From Mesorhizobium sp. (GTDB lineage Bacteria; Pseudomonadota; Alphaproteobacteria; Rhizobiales; Rhizobiaceae): a stretch of 64,000 nucleotides of DNA. The stretch spans positions 1-64,000 of the forward strand of contig NZ_SUGA01000007.1 of NCBI RefSeq assembly GCF_004963255.1, read 5' to 3'. The notes beneath the pieces were generated by a model that saw only the letters and a list, made by a program, of their open reading frames with translations, did no database searches and was not told where the DNA came from. Shown piece after piece: positions 39,099 to 46,587 of this stretch. The stretch's first letter is position 1. The number at the start of each line of letters is the position of its first letter. The position numbers and the translations under genes were made by a program.

Positions 39099-39569
39099 TC
39101 AGCGCTTCCAGAAATCGCGGTGAGGCGCGAGCAGCTCGTCCGCGATTTCCGGAAAGGGGCCGAAGACCTCGATCTGCTTCTGGCCGGAAGCGAATACGGT
39201 GCGCGAGGCGAGGTTCATCGTCGGATTCTCCGCGTGATCGCCGGTGAGCGCCAGGAGATCGGTCTCTTCGAACCCATAGACCAGCCGGCCGATATTCGCC
39301 CAATACATCGTGCCGGCGCACATCGCGCAAGGCTCGCCGGTCGTGACCAGCGTGCATTGCCAAAGGAACTCCGGCTCATAGGCCGCCGCCGCGCGGCGGG
39401 CGAGCTCGGTCTCGGCATGGCGCACCGTGTCGAGATTGCCCTGCCGCATCAGCACCTGATCGTCGGGCCCGACCAGCACGCAGCCGAACGGATGATGCCC
39501 ATGCGCCGCCGCCTCGCGCGCGACGGCATCGGCGGACCGAAGGTGGGCGAGCATCTGATCGCGGGTCAT
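39099..39569 (-). CDS. nucleoside/nucleobase deaminase (zinc-dependent)
   Basis: 156-residue cytidine-deaminase-fold enzyme. The zinc ligands are His in VRHAETE with catalytic Glu, and two Cys in GEPCAMCAGTMYWA. The GRLVYGFEETDLLAL segment resembles guanine deaminase and TadA-like enzymes. The exact base (guanine, cytosine or tRNA adenosine) cannot be settled; length and context favour a free-base or nucleoside deaminase. The start at 39569 has GGAGGG at good spacing. Confidence 0.85.
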   Translation of the reverse strand: MTRDQMLAHLRSADAVAREAAAHGHHPFGCVLVGPDDQVLMRQGNLDTVRHAETELARRAAAAYEPEFLWQCTLVTTGEPCAMCAGTMYWANIGRLVYGFEETDLLALTGDHAENPTMNLASRTVFASGQKQIEVFGPFPEIADELLAPHRDFWKR

Positions 39570-39697
39570 GGGGAAATCCCTCCGGCCGAATGAGCGGCTC
39601 TGTGCGTCGAGATTGCCGCCAAGGCATATGACTTGCAAGGGCTAACCTTCGCTCGGACGCGTGCCTGCTTCTATCCGTACGTTTTGGCTGGATCGCA

Positions 39698-40351
39698 CTA
39701 GCGCGGCTGAATGTATTGGTCCTTAAACCCTTGGGCACGGCCGTCGGGAAGGTATTCAAATCGGTCAGAGCTGGCGTTGTACCGGAACGAGTTCTGCACA
39801 TCGCCGTTGCGGCGATAGATCGCCAATTGATCGCCTTCGAAGACCCAGCGGTATTCGTTTTCGTTGCGACCCTCCCCTATGCTTCCATCGGGAAGAAAGG
39901 TCATATTCTTGCGGCCATTGTTGCCGCTCGGGCTGAAGTGGAAGATCCATTGCCGCCCGATAAGAATATCCTTCAGCATTCCATTCGTGGCGACAAACGT
40001 CGTTGGTGCCGTTGGCGCCTTGGCGACCTGAGACGCCAATAGCCTAACTGTCCGCGGTCCCAGAGCGTCTGTTACGTCAAACGACTGCCGTTTTGGAGTC
40101 GGCTTGTCTTTTTCAATAGATAGCGACCTCTCCTTTTCCAGACGGCGCGCCGTCTCAGCAGCCTCATAGGCCCCAATCCGTTCGTCTCTCGTCTCTATCC
40201 TGCTTTTGAGGTTTTCAATGCGCTCGCCGAAGGCGAAGCGACCAGCCAGGAACCCAAGCCCTAAAAGGCTGAACGCAAACGCTGCGAATGCCCATGGCGC
40301 CTGCGTAATCAAGGGCCACACCTGGTGTAGCTGGTCGAGAAAATCCCCCAT
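39698..40351 (-). CDS. membrane-anchored protein of unknown function
   Basis: 217 residues: one membrane helix at about residues 19-41 (PWAFAAFAFSLLGLGFLAG), then a short coiled coil (RIENLKSRIETRDERIGAYEAAETARRLEKE), then a beta-rich domain with DILIGRQWIFHFSPSG and NEYRWVFEGDQLAIYRRNGD. The last part resembles small domains that read a numeric or text value, but no family is recognised. Base composition is lower in GC than the flanking core genes. A copy of the 23-bp repeat lies just upstream of its start. Confidence 0.6.
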   Translation of the reverse strand: MGDFLDQLHQVWPLITQAPWAFAAFAFSLLGLGFLAGRFAFGERIENLKSRIETRDERIGAYEAAETARRLEKERSLSIEKDKPTPKRQSFDVTDALGPRTVRLLASQVAKAPTAPTTFVATNGMLKDILIGRQWIFHFSPSGNNGRKNMTFLPDGSIGEGRNENEYRWVFEGDQLAIYRRNGDVQNSFRYNASSDRFEYLPDGRAQGFKDQYIQPR

Positions 40352-40388
40352 GCGCTTTTCATATCAGCGCACCTAGGATTCGCCAATT

Positions 40389-40443
40389 GGTCTGTCAAAT
40401 GTGCAAATCCTCCGCCTAGAGGCGATTGTATATTTGACAGACC
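40389..40443. repeat. hairpin repeat at left border of the low-GC patch
   Basis: GGTCTGTCAAAT at 40389 and its reverse complement ATTTGACAGACC at 40432 flank a small hairpin CGCCT-AG-AGGCG (40413-40424). The right half (40421-40443) recurs inverted at 43409-43431 with one mismatch over 23 bp. It lies between divergent genes (starts 40351 and 40505), so it also overlaps their promoter region. Confidence 0.7.
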
Positions 40444-40504
40444 ATTCCCCTGAAATGCAAAAAATGGTAGACAGATCGTCGCGAGTTATTAGAGAGGACG
40501 GACT

Positions 40505-40864
40505 ATGCGGTCGGCATATCGCCTTTCAACAGCCTTTGCTGTGATAACATTCATTTCTCTTATCTGTCTTATCGTTTGGTCCAATCTCTGGCTTGCAAAC
40601 CAGCGCTCTGCGATGGCTTCGTCCGACCTACCCCCTAGTACTGAACATCATACCTGGGACGGCTCTGCCGACACAATTGCGCTGCTGAGTTCTGGCCTCA
40701 CATTCGTACTATCTTGCTTGGGTACTACGGCCACCCTGTTCTACGGTTGGAAGCAAGAAAGGCGGGAAGCTCGTAAATTCGAAATGGATATGTTGGAGCG
40801 ACAAGCCCAATTAGCGAGAACTGCGCCGCCCCCTGCGCCACCAGTTCCGCAATCTACTGCTTAA
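40505..40864 (+). CDS. small two-helix membrane protein
   Basis: 119 residues with two membrane helices (about 8-30 STAFAVITFISLICLIVWSN and 58-80 IALLSSGLTFVLSCLGTTAT), a short charged stretch (KQERREARKFEMDMLERQ) and a Pro-rich tail (APPPAPPVPQ). No family is recognised. GAGAGGA precedes the ATG. Composition is low in GC, consistent with an acquired segment. Confidence 0.65.
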   Translation: MRSAYRLSTAFAVITFISLICLIVWSNLWLANQRSAMASSDLPPSTEHHTWDGSADTIALLSSGLTFVLSCLGTTATLFYGWKQERREARKFEMDMLERQAQLARTAPPPAPPVPQSTA

Positions 40865-40958
40865 TGCCGCTGCCCAAACCAGCGGATGAATGCGGCGTCC
40901 TTTGACAAAGCCGGCGCTCGGATGGGATAGTATCCGCGCTTGGCTTGGGAGGGGTTAA

Positions 40959-41129
40959 ATGTCAGACGACGGCAAAATTGCGCAGCTTGAATCGGCCATT
41001 CTTCAACTCCGTAGTGAAGTTTCGAACCTCAAAAAAGAGGTGAAGCTTCTGAAGGAAAAGAAATACGTCACGCTGGCCGATGTGACACAAGCGGTCCCTC
41101 AGATTCTAGCAAAGCTTGCACGTCGCTAG
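40959..41129 (+). CDS. 56-residue coiled-coil miniprotein
   Basis: A short open frame, not overlapping another gene for most of its length, with a strong ribosome site (GGGAGGGG) six bases before the ATG. The protein has a heptad-repeat leucine/isoleucine zipper: residues 8-36, with the run LESAILQLRSEVSNLKKEV. A basic KEKKYVTLADVTQ tail follows. It may bind a partner or form a dimer. No homologue is known to me. Its 3' end overlaps the opposite-strand gene at 41068 by 62 bp. Confidence 0.55.
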   Translation: MSDDGKIAQLESAILQLRSEVSNLKKEVKLLKEKKYVTLADVTQAVPQILAKLARR

Positions 41130-41268
41130 TAGTTAGCTCGCAGCGCGCATAGCGGTCGATGATGTATTCGAACGCGTCGAGGCGCGTTCCTGCGTCGCTT
41201 TTGGGGAACAGCATCGAAGTCAGAAGTGCATGCGCGGCAAGCGCCCGCACTAGGTCGGGTTCTTTCAT
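41068..41268 (-). CDS. small hypothetical protein
   Basis: 66 residues starting MKEPDLVRALAAHALLTSMLFP, mostly helical (AFEYIIDRYARCELTTSDVQALLESE). GGAG lies eight bases before the ATG. No domain is recognised. It overlaps the end of the coiled-coil miniprotein and is divergent from the gene at 41281. In such an orphan cluster only one of two overlapping frames may be real; this is the weaker call. Confidence 0.4.
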   Translation of the reverse strand: MKEPDLVRALAAHALLTSMLFPKSDAGTRLDAFEYIIDRYARCELTTSDVQALLESEGPLVSHRPA

Positions 41269-41280
41269 GGGGATACTCCG

Positions 41281-41568
41281 GTGAATGAGAAATTTGGACT
41301 GAATAACATCAGTTTCTTTGGACCTGACGGGTCCACGCAATCGTACATAGAGCCTGACGGGTCAATGCGTTACGAACGCGGGAGGTCAGGGGCGGAATTC
41401 GAGTTTTCGGTTTACCTGGGCCAAGATCGATCGATCAATATACGAGTTGTGGCCTTCGATAGCGCAAGGTCTTTGGACGATCTTGAACAGGATGCGAGGC
41501 ATCAGCTGAAACGGATGCTAATTGCGCTAGGAAAGATCGGAGAGGATATCAAGGTAGAGCGAAACTAA
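41281..41568 (+). CDS. small hypothetical protein
   Basis: 95 residues from a GTG start. A Gly/Ser/Asp-rich N-terminus with two copies of a PDGS motif (FFGPDGSTQSY, IEPDGSMRYERG) precedes two strand-like segments (FEFSVYLGQDRSINIRVVAF) and an amphipathic helix (LDDLEQDARHQLKRMLIALG). It looks like a compact alpha/beta domain. No family is recognised. Its stop codon overlaps the stop of the opposite-strand frame at 41565. Confidence 0.5.
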   Translation: MNEKFGLNNISFFGPDGSTQSYIEPDGSMRYERGRSGAEFEFSVYLGQDRSINIRVVAFDSARSLDDLEQDARHQLKRMLIALGKIGEDIKVERN

Positions 41569-41768
41569 TCGCCCGCCTTTGACGGCTTATCCTTAGGCTT
41601 ATTGTCGTCCTTGGGCACTGGCGCCTTGGCGACTTTCCTAACTGCAGCGTTCAACGGTTCTTCGGAATCGACGGTTTCGATCTCCCGCACCAGTTCGCGG
41701 AACTTGTCTACTTGACTCTTGCCGCTCTTTAATGATTCCGATTTTTCATGGGTTTGGAGCTTTCCCAG
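41565..41768 (-). pseudogene. remnant of a small rhizobial orphan protein, no ATG start
   Basis: An open frame of 67 codons after a TAA, with no ATG, GTG or TTG start in its first part (the first in-frame near-start is CTG). The residues KSQVDKFRELVREIE, EPLNAAVRKVAKAPV and a Lys/Asp-rich tail KDDNKPKDKPSK look like a small protein family frequent in rhizobial accessory regions (recollection). The 5' end now lies inside the gene at 41748, so it is probably truncated. A rare start codon is the alternative. Confidence 0.4.
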
Positions 41769-42143
41769 TTACACAATCTATTGCTGACACCATTAGCTGC
41801 GATCAGCATCGGTCATTTGCCGCCTGCAGTTTCCGCTTATCTGAAATGCCCGCTAGGCATAGCTTATTTGTCGAGCTTTTCGCTGACACATATTCTGCGG
41901 AAACACCCGGACGTCTCGATGATGGATATGCTGTGCCTTCCGGCCATGATCAAGAGCGGCTTGTGGGTGGCAGATAAGCGAGGTTGCGCTTGCGTCTTCT
42001 ACGTTCACCCTGAAACTGCGAAACAATACAAAAGTGCGATCAAGGCAGCCGGCGGCGGGTATGAAACCTATATCTCGACCTTCCATCGCTGCAATGATCG
42101 ACAGCGGCAATCGATTGTTAGCCGTGGGGGAATTCTTGTTTGA
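41748..42143 (+). CDS. hypothetical protein with a possible PBECR-like nuclease-toxin pattern
   Basis: 131 residues. The segment THILRKHPDVSMMDMLCLPAMI, then GLWVADKRGCACVFYVHP, AAGGGYETYISTFHRC and QRQSIVSRGGIL gives a helix with His-Pro-Asp, followed by strands and a terminal Arg-rich turn. That resembles the PBECR/barnase-EndoU-like nuclease layout seen in phage and toxin proteins, but the match is by pattern only. A real gene looks likely from length and codon use; function is speculative. No obvious immunity gene follows. Confidence 0.45.
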   Translation: MGLELSQLHNLLLTPLAAISIGHLPPAVSAYLKCPLGIAYLSSFSLTHILRKHPDVSMMDMLCLPAMIKSGLWVADKRGCACVFYVHPETAKQYKSAIKAAGGGYETYISTFHRCNDRQRQSIVSRGGILV

Positions 42144-42151
42144 GAACAGTC

Positions 42152-42177
42152 GGCGGGTAGCCCTGAGACTACCCGCC
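42152..42177 (+). terminator. hairpin after the 41748 gene
   Basis: GGCGGGTAG and CTACCCGCC pair over an 8-nt loop, 8 bp past the stop. Only TATATTG follows, so termination strength is uncertain. The rest of the gene-free stretch to 43037 holds the IS1595 remnant and nothing else recognised. Confidence 0.55.
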
Positions 42178-42456
42178 TATATTGTCGAACGCGGTGGGGC
42201 CTGCCCTGGAACCCCACAATGCGCCCCCACTGTTGCCAGTGGTGCTACGGCCGGCAGAGTATCACCGTGTCACGCGTTCCGACTTATCCTTACCTAGAGC
42301 AGGCAAGGCGGATTGTAACAGCAAAGGGTTCCTAGCGGAATCCCCATAATTCACACCCACTATTCACAGGTTTACCTGCGTCGTTTTGTGTGCATATCAC
42401 CCTTCCACAACGGAAGGTCTAACTGGACCGGTTTCCGATAATGCGTCTTCTTAGCG

Positions 42457-42825
42457 TCAAGCAGGTTGACGATAGGTGAGACGCTTACCCTTGGCACTCT
42501 TCAAGGCAATGAGCGACCGAACGTTATCGTCAATGCCCATGGCAACGCGGTTGCCTTAGCGGAAGTCAAATTCCGCCAGATAGCGGTGCAGATGGTGTTC
42601 GGCGCAATGCTGATAGACGCCCTTCATGCCGCGCTTGAAGATCGAGAAATAGCCTTCAATGGTGTTGGTGTGGATGTAGCCGCGAACGTATAGGTCCTTG
42701 GAATGCGTGACAAATTCGTGCGAGGCGAAATCCTGGCTGGCGCGCGATAGATGCCGCTCTCGTCGGTCATGAGCGCGCTTTCCTTGGCGATATTGGCGCG
42801 GACGATACTGCGCGCCGACGACGCT
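42457..42825 (-). pseudogene. IS1595-family transposase remnant
   Basis: The C-terminal transposase signature is clear: HTNTIEGYFSIFKRGM, then KGVYQHCAEHHLHRYLAEFDF. The reading frame is broken twice. A frameshift separates VRANIAKESALMTDESGIYR (upstream frame) from SQDFASHEFVTHSKDLYVRG. A TAA at about 42556 replaces the expected Tyr before GNRVAMGIDDN…KRLTYRQPA, which ends in TGA at 42457. The 5' half is missing. It is a dead insertion-sequence copy that marks the patch as a site of past transfer. Confidence 0.85.
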
Positions 42826-43037
42826 ATCTATTTGTTCAATGAGATGAAAGCCGCATGCGCTGGCATCGCTCTGCAATGGGCGAACATTAAGCCGCCGAAT
42901 GGTGCAATCCTCGGCTAGAGTTCATCCGCCGAGTTTGGAGTTGGGTCGCGCTAGTGCCGCGCTTGTGATTGGTCCTATCTTATCATCGTGCGCCATGATG
43001 GCCCAAGGTCAATCGTGACCCGGGATCATCTAGAGTC

Positions 43038-43361
43038 ATGCCACAGGACGACCCCATTCGAATTTCCCAGTTTTGGGATAAGAACCCATTGTTAATGCCA
43101 TGGATGGAGCAATTCCTACCGGTAGATCGGATGTGGCAAGATTGTTTTGCCACGGTTATGGGTATTTTTTTTATTACTTGTATAGGTATGGTGGCTCTAT
43201 ATCTCTTGCTCCCGCAAAACGTAGTGACGGGGATACTATGCGTATTGCCCGGTGGCTACATTTTGGGGAGATTTAATGCTAGAATGGCACGTGCCCAGCG
43301 CAAATTCTTTCAAGCCAAGAGAGACGAGCGAAGAAACGGCAACGCTAACATTGCCGCTTGA
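43038..43361 (+). CDS. small two-helix membrane protein
   Basis: 107 residues: a soluble start with FWDKNPLLMPWMEQFLPVD, two closely spaced membrane helices (TVMGIFFITCIGMVALYLLL and VVTGILCVLPGGYIL), then a basic tail (ARMARAQRKFFQAKRDERR). No family is recognised and no good ribosome site is seen, so the call rests on length and hydrophobic pattern. Confidence 0.45.
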   Translation: MPQDDPIRISQFWDKNPLLMPWMEQFLPVDRMWQDCFATVMGIFFITCIGMVALYLLLPQNVVTGILCVLPGGYILGRFNARMARAQRKFFQAKRDERRNGNANIAA

Positions 43362-43408
43362 AACGCGAGCGGCTCACCTTGCGGAGGGCGGCCGTGTTTC
43401 AGCCTCCG

Positions 43409-43431
43409 GGTCTGTCAAATATATAATCGCC
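43409..43431. repeat. 23-bp repeat at right border of the low-GC patch
   Basis: GGTCTGTCAAATATATAATC plus GCC; the inverse complement, with one mismatch, is at 40421-40443. It is followed by a GC-rich hairpin (CGCCCCCCTTGGCGG). It contains a TATAAT (43422-43427) that could serve as a -10 for mmcB, 40-50 bp downstream. Confidence 0.7.
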
Positions 43432-43468
43432 CCCCTTGGCGGGGTTCAAACCGTGAACAAAATCTGGC

Positions 43469-43981
43469 ATGGTGCCTGCCATGCCCATCGTTTCCCCGAT
43501 TCCCCTCAATCCTTTGATCGACGGCCGCCAGTCGGAGCGCGCCATGCTGGTGCGGCGCGGCGTGCAGCGTCTGCTCCGCGAAATGGGCGCGCATGTGCTG
43601 CCGGAGCTGTCTTTGGCCACCGGCCGGCGCGCCGATCTCGTCGCGCTGACCAGGCAGGGTGACATCTGGATCATCGAGATCAAATCCTCGATCGAGGATT
43701 TTAGGGTCGACCGCAAATGGCCGGACTACCGACTGCATTCCGACCGCTTCTTCTTCGCCACCCATCCCGGCGTTCCGCAGGATATCTTTCCCGAGGAATG
43801 CGGCTTCATCCTTTCCGACGGCTATGGCGCGGAGATCCTGCGCGATGCGCCGGAGCACCGCATGGCGGCCGCGACGCGCAAGGCGCTGATGCTGCGGATC
43901 GCGCGGGCGGGCGCAGCGCGGCTCTTGGCGGCTGAGCTTGCGGGCGTTGCAGTGCCGGCGCTGGATGGCGAGAGCGAGTAG
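43469..43981 (+). CDS. mmcB: MmcB family DNA repair protein (PD-(D/E)XK-like)
   Basis: 170 residues. The nuclease-like core is LPELSLATGRRADLVALTRQGDIWIIEIKSS, with Asp and Glu-Ile-Lys of a PD-(D/E)XK site, followed by DRKWPDYRLHSDRFFFATHPG. The Caulobacter homologue mmcB is DNA-damage-induced and contributes to repair; function is inferred from that. ATG at 43469 or at 43481 could be the start. Confidence 0.88.
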   Translation: MVPAMPIVSPIPLNPLIDGRQSERAMLVRRGVQRLLREMGAHVLPELSLATGRRADLVALTRQGDIWIIEIKSSIEDFRVDRKWPDYRLHSDRFFFATHPGVPQDIFPEECGFILSDGYGAEILRDAPEHRMAAATRKALMLRIARAGAARLLAAELAGVAVPALDGESE

Positions 43982-44072
43982 AGCCGTTCTCGCTCTGCTT
44001 TCGGCTAGGGGATGCACACAGCTTCTGTGACTGGCGCGACTGATCGGGCCGAGGCTTGATTGCCATGTGGTT

Positions 44073-44233
44073 CCCCCAATCCGTCGCTGCTTCGCAGCGC
44101 CACCTTTCCCCCCTCCGGAGGGAAAGGAAGGGAGCGTTGCTGGACGAGCGTTGGCAGCAAAAAGCTTGGCGCCTTTCCTCTACCCCGTCGATCGGGGGAG
44201 AGGTGGCTCGGCGAAGCCGAGACGGAGTGGGGG
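44073..44233. repeat. 161-bp imperfect inverted repeat
   Basis: The left arm begins CCCCCAATCCGTCGCTGC and the right arm ends with GACGGAGTGGGGG; their inner parts also pair (…CACCTTTCCCCCC…GGGGGAGAGGTGG…). This GC-rich palindromic type recurs widely in Mesorhizobium-like genomes (recollection). It accounts for most of the 43982-44298 gap; no gene is seen there. Confidence 0.65.
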
Positions 44234-44298
44234 TCGACCAGCGCCGCCTTCGCGGGGCGAGGACATGGCGTTGCCGCCTGCCCTACTCCAGTTCTTCT

Positions 44299-45474
44299 TC
44301 ATTCACCGCCGGCCGCAGGCGCCGTCAGCAGCACGGCGGCGCCCAGCAGCGCGGCAACCAGCGAGCCGGCGAGGATGCCGACCTTCACCGCGTCTTGCAG
44401 CGCCGGGTCGCTGGCGAAGGCGAGCAGGCCGATGAACAGGCTCATGGTGAAGCCGATGCCGCACAGCAGCGAAATGCCCAGCATATGCAACCAGCCGGCA
44501 TTGACCGGCAGGTCGGCGAGGCCGAAGCGGATGGCCAGCGCCGAGGAGCCGAAGACGCCGACCAGCTTGCCGAGAACAAGGCCGGCGGCGACGCCGAGCG
44601 TCAGCGGCTCGACAAGGGCCGCAAAGCTTAAGCCGCCGAGCGACACGCCGGCATTGGCGAAGCCGAAGATCGGGATCACGAGGAAGGGCACGAGCTTGTG
44701 CAGGCCGTGCTCCAGCCGGTGCAGCGGCGAATGTTCTGTATCGTGGCTGATGCCGGGAGACCGCCCCAGCGGGATGGTGAGCGCCAGCGCGACGCCGGCC
44801 AGCGTGGCATGCACGCCCGACTTCAGCACCAGCACCCACAGCAGCGCGCCAAGCAGCAGATAGGGCCAGAGCGTCATGGCCCGCATGCGGTTGAGCACGA
44901 CCAGCAGGGCAATGACGGCGAAGGCAGCGCCGAGATAAGCGAGCGACAGGCCGCTGGTGTAGAACAGCGCGATGATGATGACGGCGCCGAGATCGTCGAT
45001 GATGGCCAAAGCGGTGAGGAAGACCTTCAGCGAGGCCGGCACGCGGCTGCCGAGCAGTGAGAGCACGCCGAGCGCGAAGGCGATGTCGGTGGCGGTGGGG
45101 ATCGCCCAGCCGGAAAGCGCCGGCTGATTGTCGCGGTTGATCAGGACATAGACCAGCGCCGGCACCACCATGCCGCCGGCGGCGGCGATGCCGGGCAGCA
45201 CGCGGCGCGGCCAGGTCGAGAGCTGCCCGTCCAGCATCTCGCGCTTGATCTCCAGCCCGACCAGCAGGAAGAACAACGCCATCAGCCCGTCATTGATCCA
45301 GTGCGAGACGCTGAGCGGCCCGAGATAAGCGTGGAGCACGGCGAAATAGGTTTCGGCCAAGGGCGAGTTGGCAACGATCAGCGCCAAACCCGCAGCCACC
45401 ATCAGGATGATGCCGCCCGCGGCCTCGCCGTCGAGGAATTCGCGCAGGATCGATTTCGGCCGCTCGTCTCGCAT
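44299..45474 (-). CDS. nhaA: Na+/H+ antiporter NhaA
   Basis: 391 residues with about 12 membrane helices. The paired aspartates of the ion site are in [19 protein letters not shown], the helix-start signature [18 protein letters not shown] is present, and the pH-sensing His in [14 protein letters not shown] is conserved. It exports Na+ in exchange for H+ to maintain salt and pH tolerance. Start 45474 follows GGAGAGGGA. Confidence 0.96.
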   Translation of the reverse strand: MRDERPKSILREFLDGEAAGGIILMVAAGLALIVANSPLAETYFAVLHAYLGPLSVSHWINDGLMALFFLLVGLEIKREMLDGQLSTWPRRVLPGIAAAGGMVVPALVYVLINRDNQPALSGWAIPTATDIAFALGVLSLLGSRVPASLKVFLTALAIIDDLGAVIIIALFYTSGLSLAYLGAAFAVIALLVVLNRMRAMTLWPYLLLGALLWVLVLKSGVHATLAGVALALTIPLGRSPGISHDTEHSPLHRLEHGLHKLVPFLVIPIFGFANAGVSLGGLSFAALVEPLTLGVAAGLVLGKLVGVFGSSALAIRFGLADLPVNAGWLHMLGISLLCGIGFTMSLFIGLLAFASDPALQDAVKVGILAGSLVAALLGAAVLLTAPAAGGE

Positions 45475-45610
45475 GATCCCTCTCCTGACTCGGCTTAACT
45501 TATCGGCCGGGAGTCTGTATTCCAATGATGCGCAGCGTCAGTGGGGATGCAAGGCTTACAAGTTACCCGGCAGCGCATGCTTCGAAAGTTGGCTGAAACG
45601 CGCGTCACTT

Positions 45611-45789
45611 CGTCATCCACGGGCGGAGCGGGAGCGAAGCGACGCAGCGCAGACCCGAGGATCCATTCCGTTACCCAAGCCGTAGAGTGCGGCGGCGCAG
45701 AATTCTGCATCGTTGCGGCGCGTCGACGTCACGGAATGGATCCTCGGGTCTCCGCGTCCGCTTCGCTCCCGCTCCGCCCGTGGATGACG
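45611..45789. repeat. 180-bp palindromic intergenic element, copy 2
   Basis: Same architecture as 8396-8577: CGTCATCC ends, arms CACGGGCGGAGCGGGAGCG / CGCTCCCGCTCCGCCCGTG, inner AGGATCCATTCCGT / ACGGAATGGATCCT, centre GCAGAATTCTGC. The arms are nearly perfect, so this is a long hairpin. It lies between nhaA and actR, ending ten bases from the actR stop. Confidence 0.75.
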
Positions 45790-45798
45790 AACGTCCGC

Positions 45799-46362
45799 CT
45801 AACGCGGCGCCCGCTTGGCGAGAATCCGCTGCAGCGTGCGGCGATGCATGTTCAGCCGGCGCGCCGTCTCCGAGACGTTGCGGTCGCACATTTCGTAGAC
45901 GCGCTGGATGTGCTCCCAGCGCACGCGGTCGGCCGACATCGGGTTTTCCGGCGGCGCGGCACGTTCGCCGGAGGTGCGGGTGAGCGCGGCGAAGACGTCG
46001 TCGGCATCGGCGGGCTTGGAAAGATAGTCGATGGCGCCGAGCTTTACCGCCGTCACCGCGGTGGCGATGTTGCCGTAGCCGGTGAGGATGATGGCGCGGG
46101 CGTCGTCGCGCTTTTCGCGGATGGCTGCAACGACATCGAGGCCGTTGCCGTCGCCGAGACGCATGTCGACCACCGCATAGGCCGGCGGATGGGCGCGCGC
46201 CTTGGCGACAGCCTCTTCGACGCTTTCCGCCGTCTCGACCACGAAGCCCCTGGTTTCCATGGCCCGGGCGAGCCGGGTGAGAAAGGGCTTGTCGTCCTCG
46301 ACGATGAGCAGCGAGGTGTCCTCGCCCTCAACCATTGCGCCAGCCGTCTCGTCTCCGCTCAT
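45799..46362 (-). CDS. actR: ActR/RegA-type response regulator
   Basis: 187 residues. Receiver domain (SLLIVEDDKPFLTRL, phospho-Asp in YAVVDMRLGDGNGLDVV, ILTGYGNIATAV, LSKPADADDV) then a Pro-rich linker and a Fis-type helix-turn-helix (VYEMCDRNVSETARRLNMHRR, TLQRILAKR). It partners ActS in redox- and pH-linked control of respiration, carbon and nitrogen fixation genes in rhizobia. Both genes read on the minus strand, actS first, with a 225-bp gap that shows no other gene. Confidence 0.95.
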   Translation of the reverse strand: MSGDETAGAMVEGEDTSLLIVEDDKPFLTRLARAMETRGFVVETAESVEEAVAKARAHPPAYAVVDMRLGDGNGLDVVAAIREKRDDARAIILTGYGNIATAVTAVKLGAIDYLSKPADADDVFAALTRTSGERAAPPENPMSADRVRWEHIQRVYEMCDRNVSETARRLNMHRRTLQRILAKRAPR

Positions 46363-46587
46363 CTTATCGGCACCCTATTGACCAAAAGCGCTACCCGTCG
46401 AAACGAATTCCGGAGAAGGCGCTCGAAGTCCATGTTTTTCGGGCATGCCGCTTTTCCAGACACAATTTTGGGCGACATGCTTCACTTTTACGCAGATACA
46501 GTCCCGCAAGAGCAATGTCCAATTTTTAGAGCCGGCAACAGAGCTGCCATGCGGTAATTGCAAGGTCTACGCACCATCCAGCCAAGG

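Noticed and set aside
42300..42456. Possible terminal repeat of the IS1595 remnant
   Set aside because: No convincing inverted partner was found on the other side, so no element boundary is claimed there.
42466..42693. 75-codon frame on the plus strand
   Set aside because: It is antisense to the IS1595 transposase remnant, whose signature residues are unmistakable.
43437..43450. GGGGTTCAAACC looked like a tRNA T-loop
   Set aside because: No acceptor or anticodon stem can be formed around it; the T-stem itself does not pair.
46363..46587. Possible small genes in the actR-actS gap
   Set aside because: Short frames exist but have no ribosome site and no protein-like composition; the gap is treated as non-coding.
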